Notes: generated by a model from the sequence alone, not told the origin. Shown: positions 8,085-16,656, counted from the stretch's first letter. The stretch: 63,337 nucleotides of DNA from Paraburkholderia aspalathi (GCF_900116445.1 NZ_FPBH01000044.1:1-63337), one strand, 5' to 3'. A program made the numbers and translations.

Positions 8085-9251
8085 ATGAAAAAAGTCCTGG
8101 TGACGTGTGCTTTTGTTGTATCTGTCCCTGCCGCGCATGCGCAAAGCAGCATTACGTTGTACGGCATCATTGATGAGGGCTTCGAAGCAATCAGCAACGC
8201 GCCTGTTGCCGGCAGCAAAGGCGGCGGCAGGCTGTTTCGGCTCGATGCCAACAACGGTCTGAATGGGTCCCGTTGGGGACTCAAAGGATCCGAAGATCTC
8301 GGCGGCGGCCTCAAAGCAATCTTCACGCTCGAGAGCGGCTTTGAACTCAACACCGGAAATCTCGCGCAAGGAGGCGATGAATTTGGCCGACAGGCCTTTG
8401 TCGGTTTGTCGAGCGACCGGTATGGCACCGTGACGCTCGGGCGGCAATATGATCCCGTCATCGACTACGTCGGAATATACGAGTTCGGCGATTCAAATCT
8501 TGGCTCGGATCACGCCGCACATCCCGGTGACCTCGACAATTTCAACTTCACACGTCGCCAGAACAATTCGATCAAGTATCAAAGCCCCGACTACGGCGGT
8601 TTAAGATTCGAAAGTCTCTATAGCTTCGGCGGCGTGCCAGGCTCGCTTGCAACCAACCAGGCCTACTCTTTCGGAGCCCATTTCATGAGGGGTCCGCTCG
8701 GCATGTCCGTGGCATATTCACACGTCAACAATCCGGCGGCGTCCTTGTTCGGGAGCAACCCAACCGATACAGCGACGTCGAACGGGCTAACCGCGAGCCC
8801 GATCTACAGCGGCTATGCATCGGCAAGAACGTACCAGGTCGTAGCGGCAGGCGGTTCATATACGTTCGGACACGTCGTCGTGGGCGCGACCTATTCGAAC
8901 ATTCGCTATTCGAACATTGCCGCGCTGAGCGAAAGCAGTGCGGATTTCAACGACGCGGAAGTCAGCCTGCAGTATCTGATTGCCCCGGATTGGTCGGTTG
9001 GAGCGGCCTACAACTTCCTGAAGGGGAACGCAGTGACTGAAACCATTGGGGGCGCCAAATACAATCAGCTCTCCGCCGGTGTGAATCACAAGCTGTCCAA
9101 GCGCACCGATGTCTATATTTCAGGCGCATGGCAGACGGTGAGCGGAGACGACTCGACCGGGCATGCGGCGGTCGCGAACATCGCCGATTTGTCGCCTTCT
9201 TCGAATCGTCATCAAGCGGTCGCTCGTGTCGGAATCCGGCATCAGTTCTAG
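8085..9251 (+). CDS. Gram-negative outer-membrane porin
   Basis: A 388-residue outer-membrane beta-barrel porin of the Burkholderia/Neisseria general porin family, expected to form trimers for passive solute entry. The signal peptide MKKVLVTCAFVVSVPAAHAQ is followed by SSITLYGIIDEGF, the first strand typical of the family. The barrel ends with the canonical terminal aromatic residue (RVGIRHQF). The ATG at 8085 gives the signal peptide; the frame is open upstream but without signal-like sequence. A hairpin downstream at 9289-9312 may end its transcript. Confidence 0.93.
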   Translation: MKKVLVTCAFVVSVPAAHAQSSITLYGIIDEGFEAISNAPVAGSKGGGRLFRLDANNGLNGSRWGLKGSEDLGGGLKAIFTLESGFELNTGNLAQGGDEFGRQAFVGLSSDRYGTVTLGRQYDPVIDYVGIYEFGDSNLGSDHAAHPGDLDNFNFTRRQNNSIKYQSPDYGGLRFESLYSFGGVPGSLATNQAYSFGAHFMRGPLGMSVAYSHVNNPAASLFGSNPTDTATSNGLTASPIYSGYASARTYQVVAAGGSYTFGHVVVGATYSNIRYSNIAALSESSADFNDAEVSLQYLIAPDWSVGAAYNFLKGNAVTETIGGAKYNQLSAGVNHKLSKRTDVYISGAWQTVSGDDSTGHAAVANIADLSPSSNRHQAVARVGIRHQF

Positions 9252-9288
9252 TCTTACTGTGTCAACCCAAGCACACCCTCCCCTGCGC

Positions 9289-9312
9289 ACGCACGCTTTT
9301 ACAAGCGTGCGT
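9289..9312 (+). terminator. Stem-loop downstream of the porin gene
   Basis: A perfect 10-bp inverted repeat (ACGCACGCTT, 9289-9298, with AAGCGTGCGT, 9303-9312) encloses loop TTAC. It lies 38 bases after the porin stop and before the convergent DinB gene. No T-run follows, so it may be a transcript-stabilising or weak terminator hairpin. Confidence 0.5.
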
Positions 9313-9339
9313 CCGGTCAATTTGCCAGGCCACCTCGTA

Positions 9340-9891
9340 CTACGCGTTCACCTGATCGTGTGACGCGGGGGAAGGGGGCGAGAAACTGGACTCCGGATGG
9401 GCCGTAAGAAAAACAGGCAGATCGGTAGCGGGCGGTTTGGCGGGAACGTCGAAGAACATTTCGCAAACCCACCCGCGATGATACGAAGCGTGATTCACGA
9501 GATGCATGAACATCGCGCCGCGCGACATTGCCGAACGCTCGCCTGATATGAACGCGAACGACAGCACTTCAGCCAGCGACGCGTCGGTCTGTTCATCCGC
9601 CCAGCGTTCGAACCACGCGTTCATGTCCTGTTGCGCGCGACGCAGGTCGCGCAGATCGGCATGCACGACCACGTTGCGCGCCGTGAAGCCGTGCTCCTTG
9701 CGTTCGAGGTGCGCCTTCCAGATCAGATCGACCACGTAAATGTGATTCAGCGTGCCGATCATCGACTTGAACAATGTCTGCCGCGTTTTGACGGCTTCAT
9801 CCGGCGGCAGTGCTTCGATGCAATCGAATAGCACATTGTCGGCCCAGGTTTTATAGCGCGAAAGAATGCGGGTGGTTTGCGTATTAAGCAT
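9340..9891 (-). CDS. DinB family protein
   Basis: A 183-residue protein of the DinB/YfiT four-helix-bundle superfamily, a group of divalent-metal-binding thiol-dependent or damage-inducible enzymes. The family metal-ligand histidines can be seen in MIGTLNHIYVVD and HLVNHASYHRG. The first helix shows the usual RYKTWADNVLFD. AAGGA sits about 9 bases before the ATG. It is 16 bases from the GntR regulator gene end on the same strand, so read-through from that gene is likely, but a functional link to the catabolic cluster is not evident. Confidence 0.88.
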   Translation of the reverse strand: MLNTQTTRILSRYKTWADNVLFDCIEALPPDEAVKTRQTLFKSMIGTLNHIYVVDLIWKAHLERKEHGFTARNVVVHADLRDLRRAQQDMNAWFERWADEQTDASLAEVLSFAFISGERSAMSRGAMFMHLVNHASYHRGWVCEMFFDVPAKPPATDLPVFLTAHPESSFSPPSPASHDQVNA

Positions 9892-9906
9892 GACTCGTTT
9901 CCTTGA

Positions 9907-10689
9907 CTATTCGCTCGCGTCGTTCAGCACGTCCAGCGCCGCACGACACGCGCCGGCCAGCTGTTCGCGCATCAACTCCTGCACGTTCGACGAGCGGTTA
10001 ACAATGGCATCGCGAATTTTGACCGATTGACTGAACGACGCCTGCATACGGCCGCCACGCGCCATCGCAATGCGCCGCAAGCGGCGCACAGGTCCGATCA
10101 ATCCTGCGTGACTGTCCTGCAGCGTGCGGTTGTCGGCGATCGTCATCACGATTGTGTAGAAGCGGTCTAGCGCTTCGACGTAACCCACCGGATCGCCGGC
10201 ATCGACGCTCATTCGCATCGCCTCGATCACGTCGTCGAGTTGCGCGGTGCCGAGCGTCGTGATGCGCTCCAACGCGAGTTGTACGGCAAGACATTCGAGC
10301 GCCGCGCGCACCGTGTAAATCTCCTCGACGTCACGCAGCGTCACGGCACGCACGTACGCGCCGACACGCGGCAGCACCGTCACCAGTCCCTCGCGTTCGA
10401 GTTGCGCGAACGCCTCGCGCATCGGCGTGCGGCTTACGTTCAACTGCTTCGCGACCTGCACTTCTGAAAGACGGCTGCCCGGCGCAAGCACGCCCTCGAT
10501 GATCGCCTCGCGCAACGCGGGCACCACGACGCCTTCGCTCAATGAGTCACTAGTTGCATCGACGGTGCGCATGCGCGAGTGATATTTGCTCGCGATCTTG
10601 TCAAGCGAATGTGCGCCTGCGTGTGCCCCTTTCGCCTGCTTCGGTGCGGCGGCTTCGGCGGTTTTCATTGCAGTTTTACTGGAAGGCAT
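9907..10689 (-). CDS. GntR family (FCD) transcriptional regulator
   Basis: A 260-residue regulator. The winged helix-turn-helix spans about residues 50-115, with the GntR hallmark RLSEVQVAKQLNVSRTPMREAF. An all-helical FCD ligand-binding domain follows (about 120-250), typical of FadR/VanR-like repressors that sense carboxylic acids or acyl-CoAs. The ATG at 10689 fits because upstream in-frame sequence lies within the divergent hydratase gene. It faces the enoyl-CoA hydratase/MFS/ALDH operon; the CTGTATACAG palindrome at 10716-10725 is a strong candidate binding site and would give autoregulation as well. Confidence 0.9.
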   Translation of the reverse strand: MPSSKTAMKTAEAAAPKQAKGAHAGAHSLDKIASKYHSRMRTVDATSDSLSEGVVVPALREAIIEGVLAPGSRLSEVQVAKQLNVSRTPMREAFAQLEREGLVTVLPRVGAYVRAVTLRDVEEIYTVRAALECLAVQLALERITTLGTAQLDDVIEAMRMSVDAGDPVGYVEALDRFYTIVMTIADNRTLQDSHAGLIGPVRRLRRIAMARGGRMQASFSQSVKIRDAIVNRSSNVQELMREQLAGACRAALDVLNDASE

Positions 10690-10706
10690 TGACACCTCGT
10701 GATCAT

Positions 10707-10734
10707 GTGAATACGCTGTATACAGATTATACAC
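10707..10734. promoter_or_regulatory. Candidate GntR operator
   Basis: A 28-bp imperfect palindrome with a perfect 10-bp core CTGTATACAG (10716-10725) and flanks GTGAATA / TATACAC around the same centre. The core matches the GTNNAC pattern bound by FadR-subfamily GntR regulators. It lies between the gntR start (10689) and the hydratase start (10802), placed to control both. Confidence 0.7.
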
Positions 10735-10801
10735 CCGCAATGACTTGCACGACACAGGCGTAAGCGCTGAAGCGTCCACGCCGGTCGATACAGGAGAAGC
10801 T

Positions 10802-11533
10802 ATGGATCGCAGTTCATTCCCGCAGCCGGTTTTGATCGAGCGAACGGGCGACGTGCTGAGTTTTACGCTGAATCGCCCGGACGCAGGTAACGAGGTTTCC
10901 GGCCTGATGTTCGAGGCAATGACGGCGGCGTTACGCAGCGAAGCCGCTGAGCCGAGCGCGCGTGTGCTGCGCATCCGCGGGACCGGCAACGTGTTTTGCA
11001 CCGGACGCGAGCGCGCCGGGCGCGATGCCGTGTCGATCCGTTCGGAGGTCGCGCGGCTGATCGAACTGAAGCGCCTCGTGCGCGGCACGTCGATGATTTC
11101 GATAGCGGAAGTGGATGGCGATGCGCACGGCTTCGGCTTCGGACTCGCGATTCTGTGCGACTTCACGCTCGTGTCGTCAAGCGCGACGCTCGCGTTTCCC
11201 GAGATGCGCAAGGGCTTGCCGCCCGCCGCGATCATGGCCTATGTGGGCCGCTACGCCTTGCCGAAGACGCTGTTTCCGATGGTGTTGTTCGGCGACACGT
11301 TGACGCCCGCCGCCGCGTTGCAGGCGGGGCTGATCACGCAGGTCTGCGAGCCTGCTGCGCTGCGCAGCGACGCCGACGCCCTCACCGATCGCATCCTCGC
11401 GCTCGACGACGCGGGCGTGCGCCAGTGCAAGGCGTTCTTTCAGGCGGCGGAAGAAAGCCCGATCGAACAGAACTTCCGCAGCGCGACCGACATGCTGACC
11501 GTCACGAGCCTGCGACTGATGCACGGCCGCTGA
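10802..11533 (+). CDS. Enoyl-CoA hydratase/isomerase family protein
   Basis: A 243-residue crotonase-fold protein. The oxyanion-hole region is visible as VFCTGRERAGRDA (about residues 60-72) and EVDGDAHGFGFGLAILCDF (about 100-118). The second usual acidic catalytic residue of hydratases is in the PEMRKGLPPA helix region. CAGGAGAAGC directly precedes the ATG at 10802, which is chosen over an upstream frame start at 10745. First gene of an operon with an MFS transporter and an aldehyde dehydrogenase, suggesting catabolism of a carboxylic or aromatic acid through a CoA thioester; no CoA ligase is present in the window. Confidence 0.88.
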   Translation: MDRSSFPQPVLIERTGDVLSFTLNRPDAGNEVSGLMFEAMTAALRSEAAEPSARVLRIRGTGNVFCTGRERAGRDAVSIRSEVARLIELKRLVRGTSMISIAEVDGDAHGFGFGLAILCDFTLVSSSATLAFPEMRKGLPPAAIMAYVGRYALPKTLFPMVLFGDTLTPAAALQAGLITQVCEPAALRSDADALTDRILALDDAGVRQCKAFFQAAEESPIEQNFRSATDMLTVTSLRLMHGR

Positions 11534-11679
11534 GCGCGAGCTCACCCAGCGAAGTCCGTACATGGCGCGCGCGGACTTGTCCTGGGAAAGCTCGCGTTTC
11601 TTCAGCACGCCGGCAGCATGCATCTTGCATGGGACAAGAGTAAGTGCCAAAGCGCTAACTCGGTCGACAGGAGACAGAC

Positions 11680-13095
11680 ATGAACGTCAACGCAGGGCCA
11701 CGGCTCGACCGTTTGCCGATGTCGGGATTTCATCGGCGCATCATGTGGTTGATTGGCATCGGCATGTTCTTCGACGGCTTCGACATCTACGTCGCGTCGA
11801 CCGTGCTCGGTGCAACGCTCAAAACCGGCTTCTCGACACTCGGCCAGAGTGCGCTGTTCGTGTCGCTAACCTTTCTAGGCATGATGCTTGGTTCGCTTGG
11901 CACCGGTTTTCTCGGCGACCGCTTCGGCCGCCGTTTCACGTATCAGGCAAATCTTGCGGTGTTCGGACTCGCGTCGCTCGGTGCGGCCCTCGCGCCGAAC
12001 ATGAGCGTGCTGATCGCGTGCCGCTTCGTGATGGGCCTCGGACTCGGCGCGGAAAATGTCGTCGGCTATTCGACATTGACCGAATTCGTGCCGCCACAAA
12101 AACGCGGCAAGCTGCAAGGACTGATGGCCGTGTTCGTCGTGTCCGGATTGCCGGTCGCCGGGCTGATCGGTTTGCTGCTGATCCCCACGTTCGGCTGGCG
12201 CGCGATGTTTGTGCTCGGCGGCTTCGGCGCGCTAGGTGTCTGGTATGCGCGCAAGTCGCTGCCCGAGTCGCCGCGCTGGCTCGACTCCGTCGGCCGTCAT
12301 GAGGAAGCCGACGCGATCCTGAATCGCATCGAAGGCGAAGTCATGGAAGCGCGCGGCGGCAAGTCGCTGCCGCCGCCTGCTGTCGCGAAGACCCCGGGGC
12401 AAGCGGCAACCTTGCTATCGTTTGGATCGCTTTTCAGCGGCACGATGCTGCAACGGATGATCGTGGGCTGCGTCACCCTCGTCGTCATCAATACGCTGCT
12501 GTACGGCTTCGTCACCTGGTTGCCGACCTTTTTCGTGCATCAGGGCTTCAGCATCGCGAAGTCGTTCGGCTTCGCGCTCGTCATGTCGCTCGGCGCGCCA
12601 ATCGGCTCCGCAATCGGCGCATTGACGGCGGACTCGTGGGGCCGCAAACCGACCATCATCGGCGCGTCGTTCGCGGCAATCGTGTTCGGCGCGATCTATC
12701 CGTTCGTCTCGGATCCGCTACTGCTGCCCCTTGTCGGCCTGTTACTGACCATTCCGATCTACGTGCTGGTCGCGCTGCTGTTCGCGATTTACGTACCCGA
12801 ACTCTTTCCGACCGAAGTCCGGCTGCGCGCATCGGGCATCTGCAACACGCTGGGTCGCGGCGCAACTATCGTCACGCCGTTTATCGTCGTCGCACTGTAT
12901 GCGCAGCACGGCATTGTCGGTGTGCTGGCATTGATGATCGGCCTGCTCGTCATTCAGATCGTCGTGGTTGCGTGGCTCGGCGTCGAGCCGACCGGCCAGC
13001 GTCTCGAAGACCTACAGCCCACCGACCTGCAGGCAAGCGATGCGATGCGCACCGACGCGCCGGGCGCCGACGCGCATGCATCGTCTCTCAAGTGA
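11680..13095 (+). CDS. MFS transporter, aromatic/organic acid type
   Basis: A 471-residue major facilitator with 12 predicted membrane helices in two halves. The first inter-helix loop motif GFLGDRFGRRFTYQ and the mid-protein GWRAMFVLGG and LPESPRWL motifs are those of the sugar-porter/aromatic-acid:H+ symporter group. ACAGGAGACAGAC precedes the ATG at 11680. It sits between the hydratase (146 bases upstream) and the aldehyde dehydrogenase (20 bases downstream), so it is likely the uptake system for the substrate of this operon. A Lys-ending, Asp/Thr-rich hydrophilic tail of about 30 residues is unusual. Confidence 0.88.
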   Translation: MNVNAGPRLDRLPMSGFHRRIMWLIGIGMFFDGFDIYVASTVLGATLKTGFSTLGQSALFVSLTFLGMMLGSLGTGFLGDRFGRRFTYQANLAVFGLASLGAALAPNMSVLIACRFVMGLGLGAENVVGYSTLTEFVPPQKRGKLQGLMAVFVVSGLPVAGLIGLLLIPTFGWRAMFVLGGFGALGVWYARKSLPESPRWLDSVGRHEEADAILNRIEGEVMEARGGKSLPPPAVAKTPGQAATLLSFGSLFSGTMLQRMIVGCVTLVVINTLLYGFVTWLPTFFVHQGFSIAKSFGFALVMSLGAPIGSAIGALTADSWGRKPTIIGASFAAIVFGAIYPFVSDPLLLPLVGLLLTIPIYVLVALLFAIYVPELFPTEVRLRASGICNTLGRGATIVTPFIVVALYAQHGIVGVLALMIGLLVIQIVVVAWLGVEPTGQRLEDLQPTDLQASDAMRTDAPGADAHASSLK

Positions 13096-13115
13096 ACCAC
13101 CTGGAATTGATCTCT

Positions 13116-14627
13116 ATGGACACAGTGAACCAGACACATCTCGATGCACAGCTTTTCATCGACGGCGCATGGACAGACGCCGACACCGGCCGCACGCTCG
13201 ACATCGTTAATCCAGCGACGGGTGAAGTGATCGGCGCGCTCGCGGCCGCGTCGCAACAGGACGTGGACCGCGCGGTGCGCGCGGGCCATCGCGCGTTCGA
13301 AAGCGGCGCGTGGCGCGACATGCCGATCCAGCAACGCGCGCGTGTGCTAAACCGCTTCGCCGATCTGTTCGAAGCGGACCTCGAACAGTTTTACAAACTC
13401 GAAACGCTGAACAACGGCCGGCCGATCTCGGAGACGCGCGCGCAGATTTCGCGTCTGCCGCAGTTCTACCGCTACTTCGCGGCGCTTGCGCTGACGCGCC
13501 GCAGCGACGTGATTCCGATCGAAGGGCCGTACCTGTGCTACACGCAGCGCGTGGCGCTCGGCGTCGTCGCGTTGATGACGTCGTTCAATCATCCGCTGAT
13601 GATTCTGTCGAAGAGTCTTGCGCCCGCGCTCGCTACGGGTAACAGCGTCGTCATCAAGGCATCCGAGCAGACACCGCTGACCACGGTGCGCCTTGTGCGC
13701 CTGCTGGATGAAGCGGGCGTGCCGAAGGGCGTCGTCAACGTCGTGAACGGCGAAGGACGCGAGGCAGGCGCGGCGCTCGCGCAGCATCCGCTGATCCGCA
13801 AGGTCGTGTTCACGGGTGGCACGGAAGTCGGCCGCTCGATTGGCGAAGCGGCGGCACGCACCTTCGCGTTGACGACGCTCGAACTCGGCGGCAAGGGCGC
13901 GGTGATGCTGTTCGACGATTTCGACATGGAGCGCGCGGTCAACGGCGCAGCGTTCGCCGCCTTCATCGGTGCGGGGCAGACCTGTGTGTGCGGCGCGCGG
14001 ATTCTGGTGCAGAAGTCGATCTATGCGGAGTTTCTCGAACGTTTCCGCGCGAAGGCCGCGGGCATTCGCGTGGGCGATCCGGCCGACGTGAAGACCCAAC
14101 TCGGGCCGGTGATTTCGGACCGCTCGCGCCAACGCATTCTCGCGATGCTAGAGCGCGCGGAGGCGGCGGGCGCGAAGGTGCTGACGGGCGGCGGCGTACC
14201 GTCCAACCTGAAGCAGGGCTTTTTCATCGAGCCGACCGTGCTGTATGACGTCGATCCGTGCTCGGAGATCGGTCAGGATGAAGTGTTCGGACCCGTCACC
14301 GTCGTGATGCCCTTCGACGACGAGGCGGACGCGATCCGCATCGCCAACGACACGCAGTTCGGCCTCGCCGCTTCCGTGTGGACGCAGGACGTCGCGCGCG
14401 CGCATCGCGTTGCGAGCAAACTCGAATTCGGCATGGTCTGGGTCAACGATCACCACCGGCTCGACCCGGCCTCGCCGTGGGGCGGTTTCAAGAACAGCGG
14501 CGTGGGGCGAGAGACGGGCGTCGAATCGTTCGATCAGTTCAGCGAGCCACGCGCGGTGACGATCAATGTAAGCGGCAAAACCGTCGACTGGTATGCGGAC
14601 GATGGTGAGCTGAAACGTCTTAATTGA
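13116..14627 (+). CDS. Aldehyde dehydrogenase (NAD(P)+-dependent)
   Basis: A 503-residue ALDH-superfamily enzyme oxidising an aldehyde to the acid. The Rossmann motif is VFTGGTEVGRSI (about 229-240), the general-base glutamate lies in TLELGGKG (about 255), and the catalytic cysteine in GAGQTCVCGARI (about 290). The end includes the family motif PWGGFKNSGVGRETG. The ATG at 13116 lies 20 bases after the MFS stop; the same frame is open further upstream only as an overlap of the transporter gene. Last gene of the GntR-controlled operon. It fits the pattern hydratase (C2 removal) then aldehyde oxidation as in hydroxycinnamate side-chain breakdown, but that is inference. Confidence 0.92.
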   Translation: MDTVNQTHLDAQLFIDGAWTDADTGRTLDIVNPATGEVIGALAAASQQDVDRAVRAGHRAFESGAWRDMPIQQRARVLNRFADLFEADLEQFYKLETLNNGRPISETRAQISRLPQFYRYFAALALTRRSDVIPIEGPYLCYTQRVALGVVALMTSFNHPLMILSKSLAPALATGNSVVIKASEQTPLTTVRLVRLLDEAGVPKGVVNVVNGEGREAGAALAQHPLIRKVVFTGGTEVGRSIGEAAARTFALTTLELGGKGAVMLFDDFDMERAVNGAAFAAFIGAGQTCVCGARILVQKSIYAEFLERFRAKAAGIRVGDPADVKTQLGPVISDRSRQRILAMLERAEAAGAKVLTGGGVPSNLKQGFFIEPTVLYDVDPCSEIGQDEVFGPVTVVMPFDDEADAIRIANDTQFGLAASVWTQDVARAHRVASKLEFGMVWVNDHHRLDPASPWGGFKNSGVGRETGVESFDQFSEPRAVTINVSGKTVDWYADDGELKRLN

Positions 14628-14735
14628 TTCTTCCGAAATGACGCAAGAGGCTAGTGTGGGCGACCGGATTGTGCGAAGCGGTTCCTCGCGGGTCACGTAG
14701 CATGCATCGCGCAATGCCGAACCACGCCGTCGCCG

Positions 14736-14758
14736 CACTGTATGTCATCAATACAGTG
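14736..14758. promoter_or_regulatory. Dyad with half-sites like the GntR operator
   Basis: CACTGTAT (14736-14743) and ATACAGTG (14751-14758) form a perfect 8-bp inverted repeat with a 7-base spacer. The half-sites CTGTAT and ATACAG are those of the palindrome at 10716-10725, here separated. It lies between the convergent ALDH and binding-protein genes and could alternatively be a weak terminator stem. Confidence 0.35.
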
Positions 14759-14791
14759 AAATACCGGTCTAGGAAGCCCTATCGCGCGCCG

Positions 14792-15733
14792 CTATCGCCT
14801 GTAGTTGGCTAACACGGCGCGTATCGCCGGGTCATTCAAGTTTTCGCGTGTCACCGTCACCACGTCGACAAATATCTTGGGACGAGGCGGCTGGCCCTGC
14901 AAGGCAGCGACCAGCGTCTCGACCGACCGATAACCCATACGGTAAGAATCTTGCACAACGTCCGCGTGTATCACGCCGTGCTCAAGCGCATGCAGAAATT
15001 CCGGGCGCCAATCGAACACAACCAGACGAGGACGAGTACTCACGGGCATCTCTTCGACGACGTGCAAGGCCCCATAGGCTATCGTCTCGTTCGGAGCGAA
15101 GACCGCGTCGAGGTGCCCTACGTCACCGGACAGTGACTTGCGCACCTGTGCTTCCGTCTCACGAAACTGATACCCGACGTAAGGGGCGATGACCACACGC
15201 CACCCCATTTCACGCGCGACAGCCAAAAACCCCTCTTCTCGCGCGGTTGTCGAACTGATATTCGGCGCGAGTCTTAGCACTGCAATTCTGGCGCCCTTGT
15301 GCAGAACGGGTACCAGACTCAGGGCCGCCGTTCTACCTGCTGCGAAATTGTCAGTGCTGACTGTGGAAATCGCGTTGTAGTCCGTGCTGCTCCGGTCGAC
15401 GAATACCGTAGGAACGGCGATCGGAATCGGCGTCGCTACGTCTTGCAGTGGTTCGGGCGCCAACACGATACCCGCTACGCCGCTCTTCACCAGGTAGTCG
15501 ATCATTCTCAACTGGATATTGGGTTCTGCGCCGAGTGACATTCCGTCGGAGGGACTGCGCATTAGCAGTTCGACATGAAGATCGTCAGCGGCACGATGCA
15601 TACCCCTGCTCATCGGCCCCCAGAAATCCAGGCCCGAGCCGGCGAGCACCACACCGATCTGGGTGGCAGACGCCGCCTGCACTGCCCCCACCAATACAGT
15701 AACCACTATAAGAAGTGAAAGCGTTCTGCGCAT
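14792..15733 (-). CDS. Periplasmic sugar-binding-protein-like substrate-binding protein
   Basis: A 313-residue periplasmic protein of the ribose-binding/LacI type I fold. The signal peptide MRRTLSLLIVVTVLVGAVQA precedes the first strand QIGVVLAGSGLDFW. Two alpha/beta lobes and the hinge region DNFAAGRTAA are recognisable. Such proteins deliver sugars to ABC importers or act as sensors for hybrid kinases (TorT, LsrB-like). No permease, ATPase or kinase gene is adjacent, so it is an orphan. The ATG at 15733 is chosen because it starts the signal peptide. A GC-rich hairpin lies at 15780-15797 in the presumed leader. Confidence 0.8.
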   Translation of the reverse strand: MRRTLSLLIVVTVLVGAVQAASATQIGVVLAGSGLDFWGPMSRGMHRAADDLHVELLMRSPSDGMSLGAEPNIQLRMIDYLVKSGVAGIVLAPEPLQDVATPIPIAVPTVFVDRSSTDYNAISTVSTDNFAAGRTAALSLVPVLHKGARIAVLRLAPNISSTTAREEGFLAVAREMGWRVVIAPYVGYQFRETEAQVRKSLSGDVGHLDAVFAPNETIAYGALHVVEEMPVSTRPRLVVFDWRPEFLHALEHGVIHADVVQDSYRMGYRSVETLVAALQGQPPRPKIFVDVVTVTRENLNDPAIRAVLANYRR

Positions 15734-15779
15734 TGAGTATTGCCGTCGTACCGAATATGGGTTTTGCTGTGTACGCAAC

Positions 15780-15797
15780 GCGGCCCAAAAGGGCCGC
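15780..15797 (-). other. GC-rich hairpin in the leader of the binding-protein gene
   Basis: Arms GCGGCCC and GGGCCGC enclose loop AAAA, a perfect 7-bp stem 46 bases upstream of the start codon on the minus strand. It may be a leader or transcript-stability element; there is no T-run to make it a clear terminator. Confidence 0.35.
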
Positions 15798-16196
15798 AAC
15801 TGATTTAGCCCGTGTCATCGCGGAATAACCCGGATGACTTGTCCCAGGCATTGGGAAATTAATTGCACCCGAAGGAAGTGTCAATGCATTTCGGATATCA
15901 ATCCCTCCGCCTCCAGCTTGCCTCGGCGACCTGAAAGGCCCGTGGTCATTCCCTTAGCGGATTAGGGGTAACCCCAAAAACCGAAATACATCCTTGCGAA
16001 CAATGCGCTTAATTATCAGCGACCGCTTTCCTAAACTTTGTTTTACCTGCTATGGCCCTAGGCGGCGATCTGTGGTTTGCGTCATGTTATTACCGTGAAA
16101 GGTCGCGTGAGTTTATTTGATCGCCACGAGCCAGGCGTGCAACGACGCTACGGAAAAATATGAATGAGTCGTTTGCGTCGAAATTCCAGTCAAAAC

Positions 16197-16205
16197 AAGG
16201 AGGAA
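16197..16205 (+). promoter_or_regulatory. Strong ribosome binding site
   Basis: AAGGAGGAA ends 6 bases before the ATG at 16212. It is near the anti-Shine-Dalgarno consensus and settles the start of the small secreted protein against upstream in-frame ATGs. Confidence 0.85.
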
Positions 16206-16211
16206 CCGGTC

Positions 16212-16520
16212 ATGAAGAAGACAACCAGTACATTAATCGCGGCCATCGCCGCACTCACGCTGTCGGGTGGCGCTTATGCACAGGCCAACAACACGCTGGC
16301 AACCCCGAGTGTAGTGTCGCCGGCCGCCGTGCCGCCAGCTAATACAACGAGCGGTTACGGCACGCCTGGCGCCCCCAATTCGGACAGCGGCATGAGCGCC
16401 GCGTCGCCGAACTCAGGCATGCCGAATAGCACGAGCAATAGCTCGACGTCCCTCACCAACCTTCCCGGGAGTCACAACACGCTGGCGACTCCGAGCGTAA
16501 CGTCGCCGGCCGGCCAGTAG
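16212..16520 (+). CDS. Small secreted low-complexity repeat protein
   Basis: A 102-residue protein with a signal peptide (MKKTTSTLIAAIAALTLSG, cleavage after AYA). The mature part of about 80 residues is Ser/Pro/Asn/Thr-rich and has no predicted fold. A 13-residue unit, NTLATPSVVSPA near the start and NTLATPSVTSPA near the end, is present twice, with a GYGTPG-Asn-Ser-rich linker between. No function is known to me. The near-perfect ribosome site and an intrinsic terminator right after the gene suggest a strongly expressed monocistronic transcript. Confidence 0.75.
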   Translation: MKKTTSTLIAAIAALTLSGGAYAQANNTLATPSVVSPAAVPPANTTSGYGTPGAPNSDSGMSAASPNSGMPNSTSNSSTSLTNLPGSHNTLATPSVTSPAGQ

Positions 16521-16553
16521 TTCGAGTCCCTCGTTCGCCACCCATCATAAGAA

Positions 16554-16590
16554 AGACCGCTGTCCGTAAGGGCAGCGGTCTTTTGTTTTT
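16554..16590 (+). terminator. Intrinsic terminator, probably bidirectional
   Basis: A 9-bp stem (AGACCGCTG 16554-16562 with CAGCGGTCT 16573-16581) is followed by TTTGTTTTT on the plus strand. It lies 34 bases after the small secreted protein. On the minus strand the stem is followed by TTCTTATG, so it may also end the convergent ABC transporter transcript. Confidence 0.8.
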
Positions 16591-16656
16591 CTCCCCGCCC
16601 GCTCCCTGCCCTCATCCTGGCAGCGGTCGGGAATGGCCCTGGGTAGCCTCGATGCG

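Larger units (their letters stand above)
15734..16211. other. Intergenic region between divergent genes
   Basis: A 478-base gap with no gene. It holds the GC-rich hairpin at 15780-15797 on the binding-protein side and a small AGGGG/CCCC dyad near 15965. The AT-rich part after about 15990 likely contains the promoter for the small secreted protein. Confidence 0.5.

Noticed and set aside
9907..11235. A 442-residue frame covering the GntR gene and running on to 11235
   Set aside because: The part beyond 10689 lies antisense to the enoyl-CoA hydratase gene and has no domain; the regulator clearly starts at 10689.
12636..13115. Long upstream extension of the aldehyde dehydrogenase frame
   Set aside because: It overlaps the MFS gene in another frame and is Arg/Ala/Gly low-complexity; the enzyme begins at 13116.
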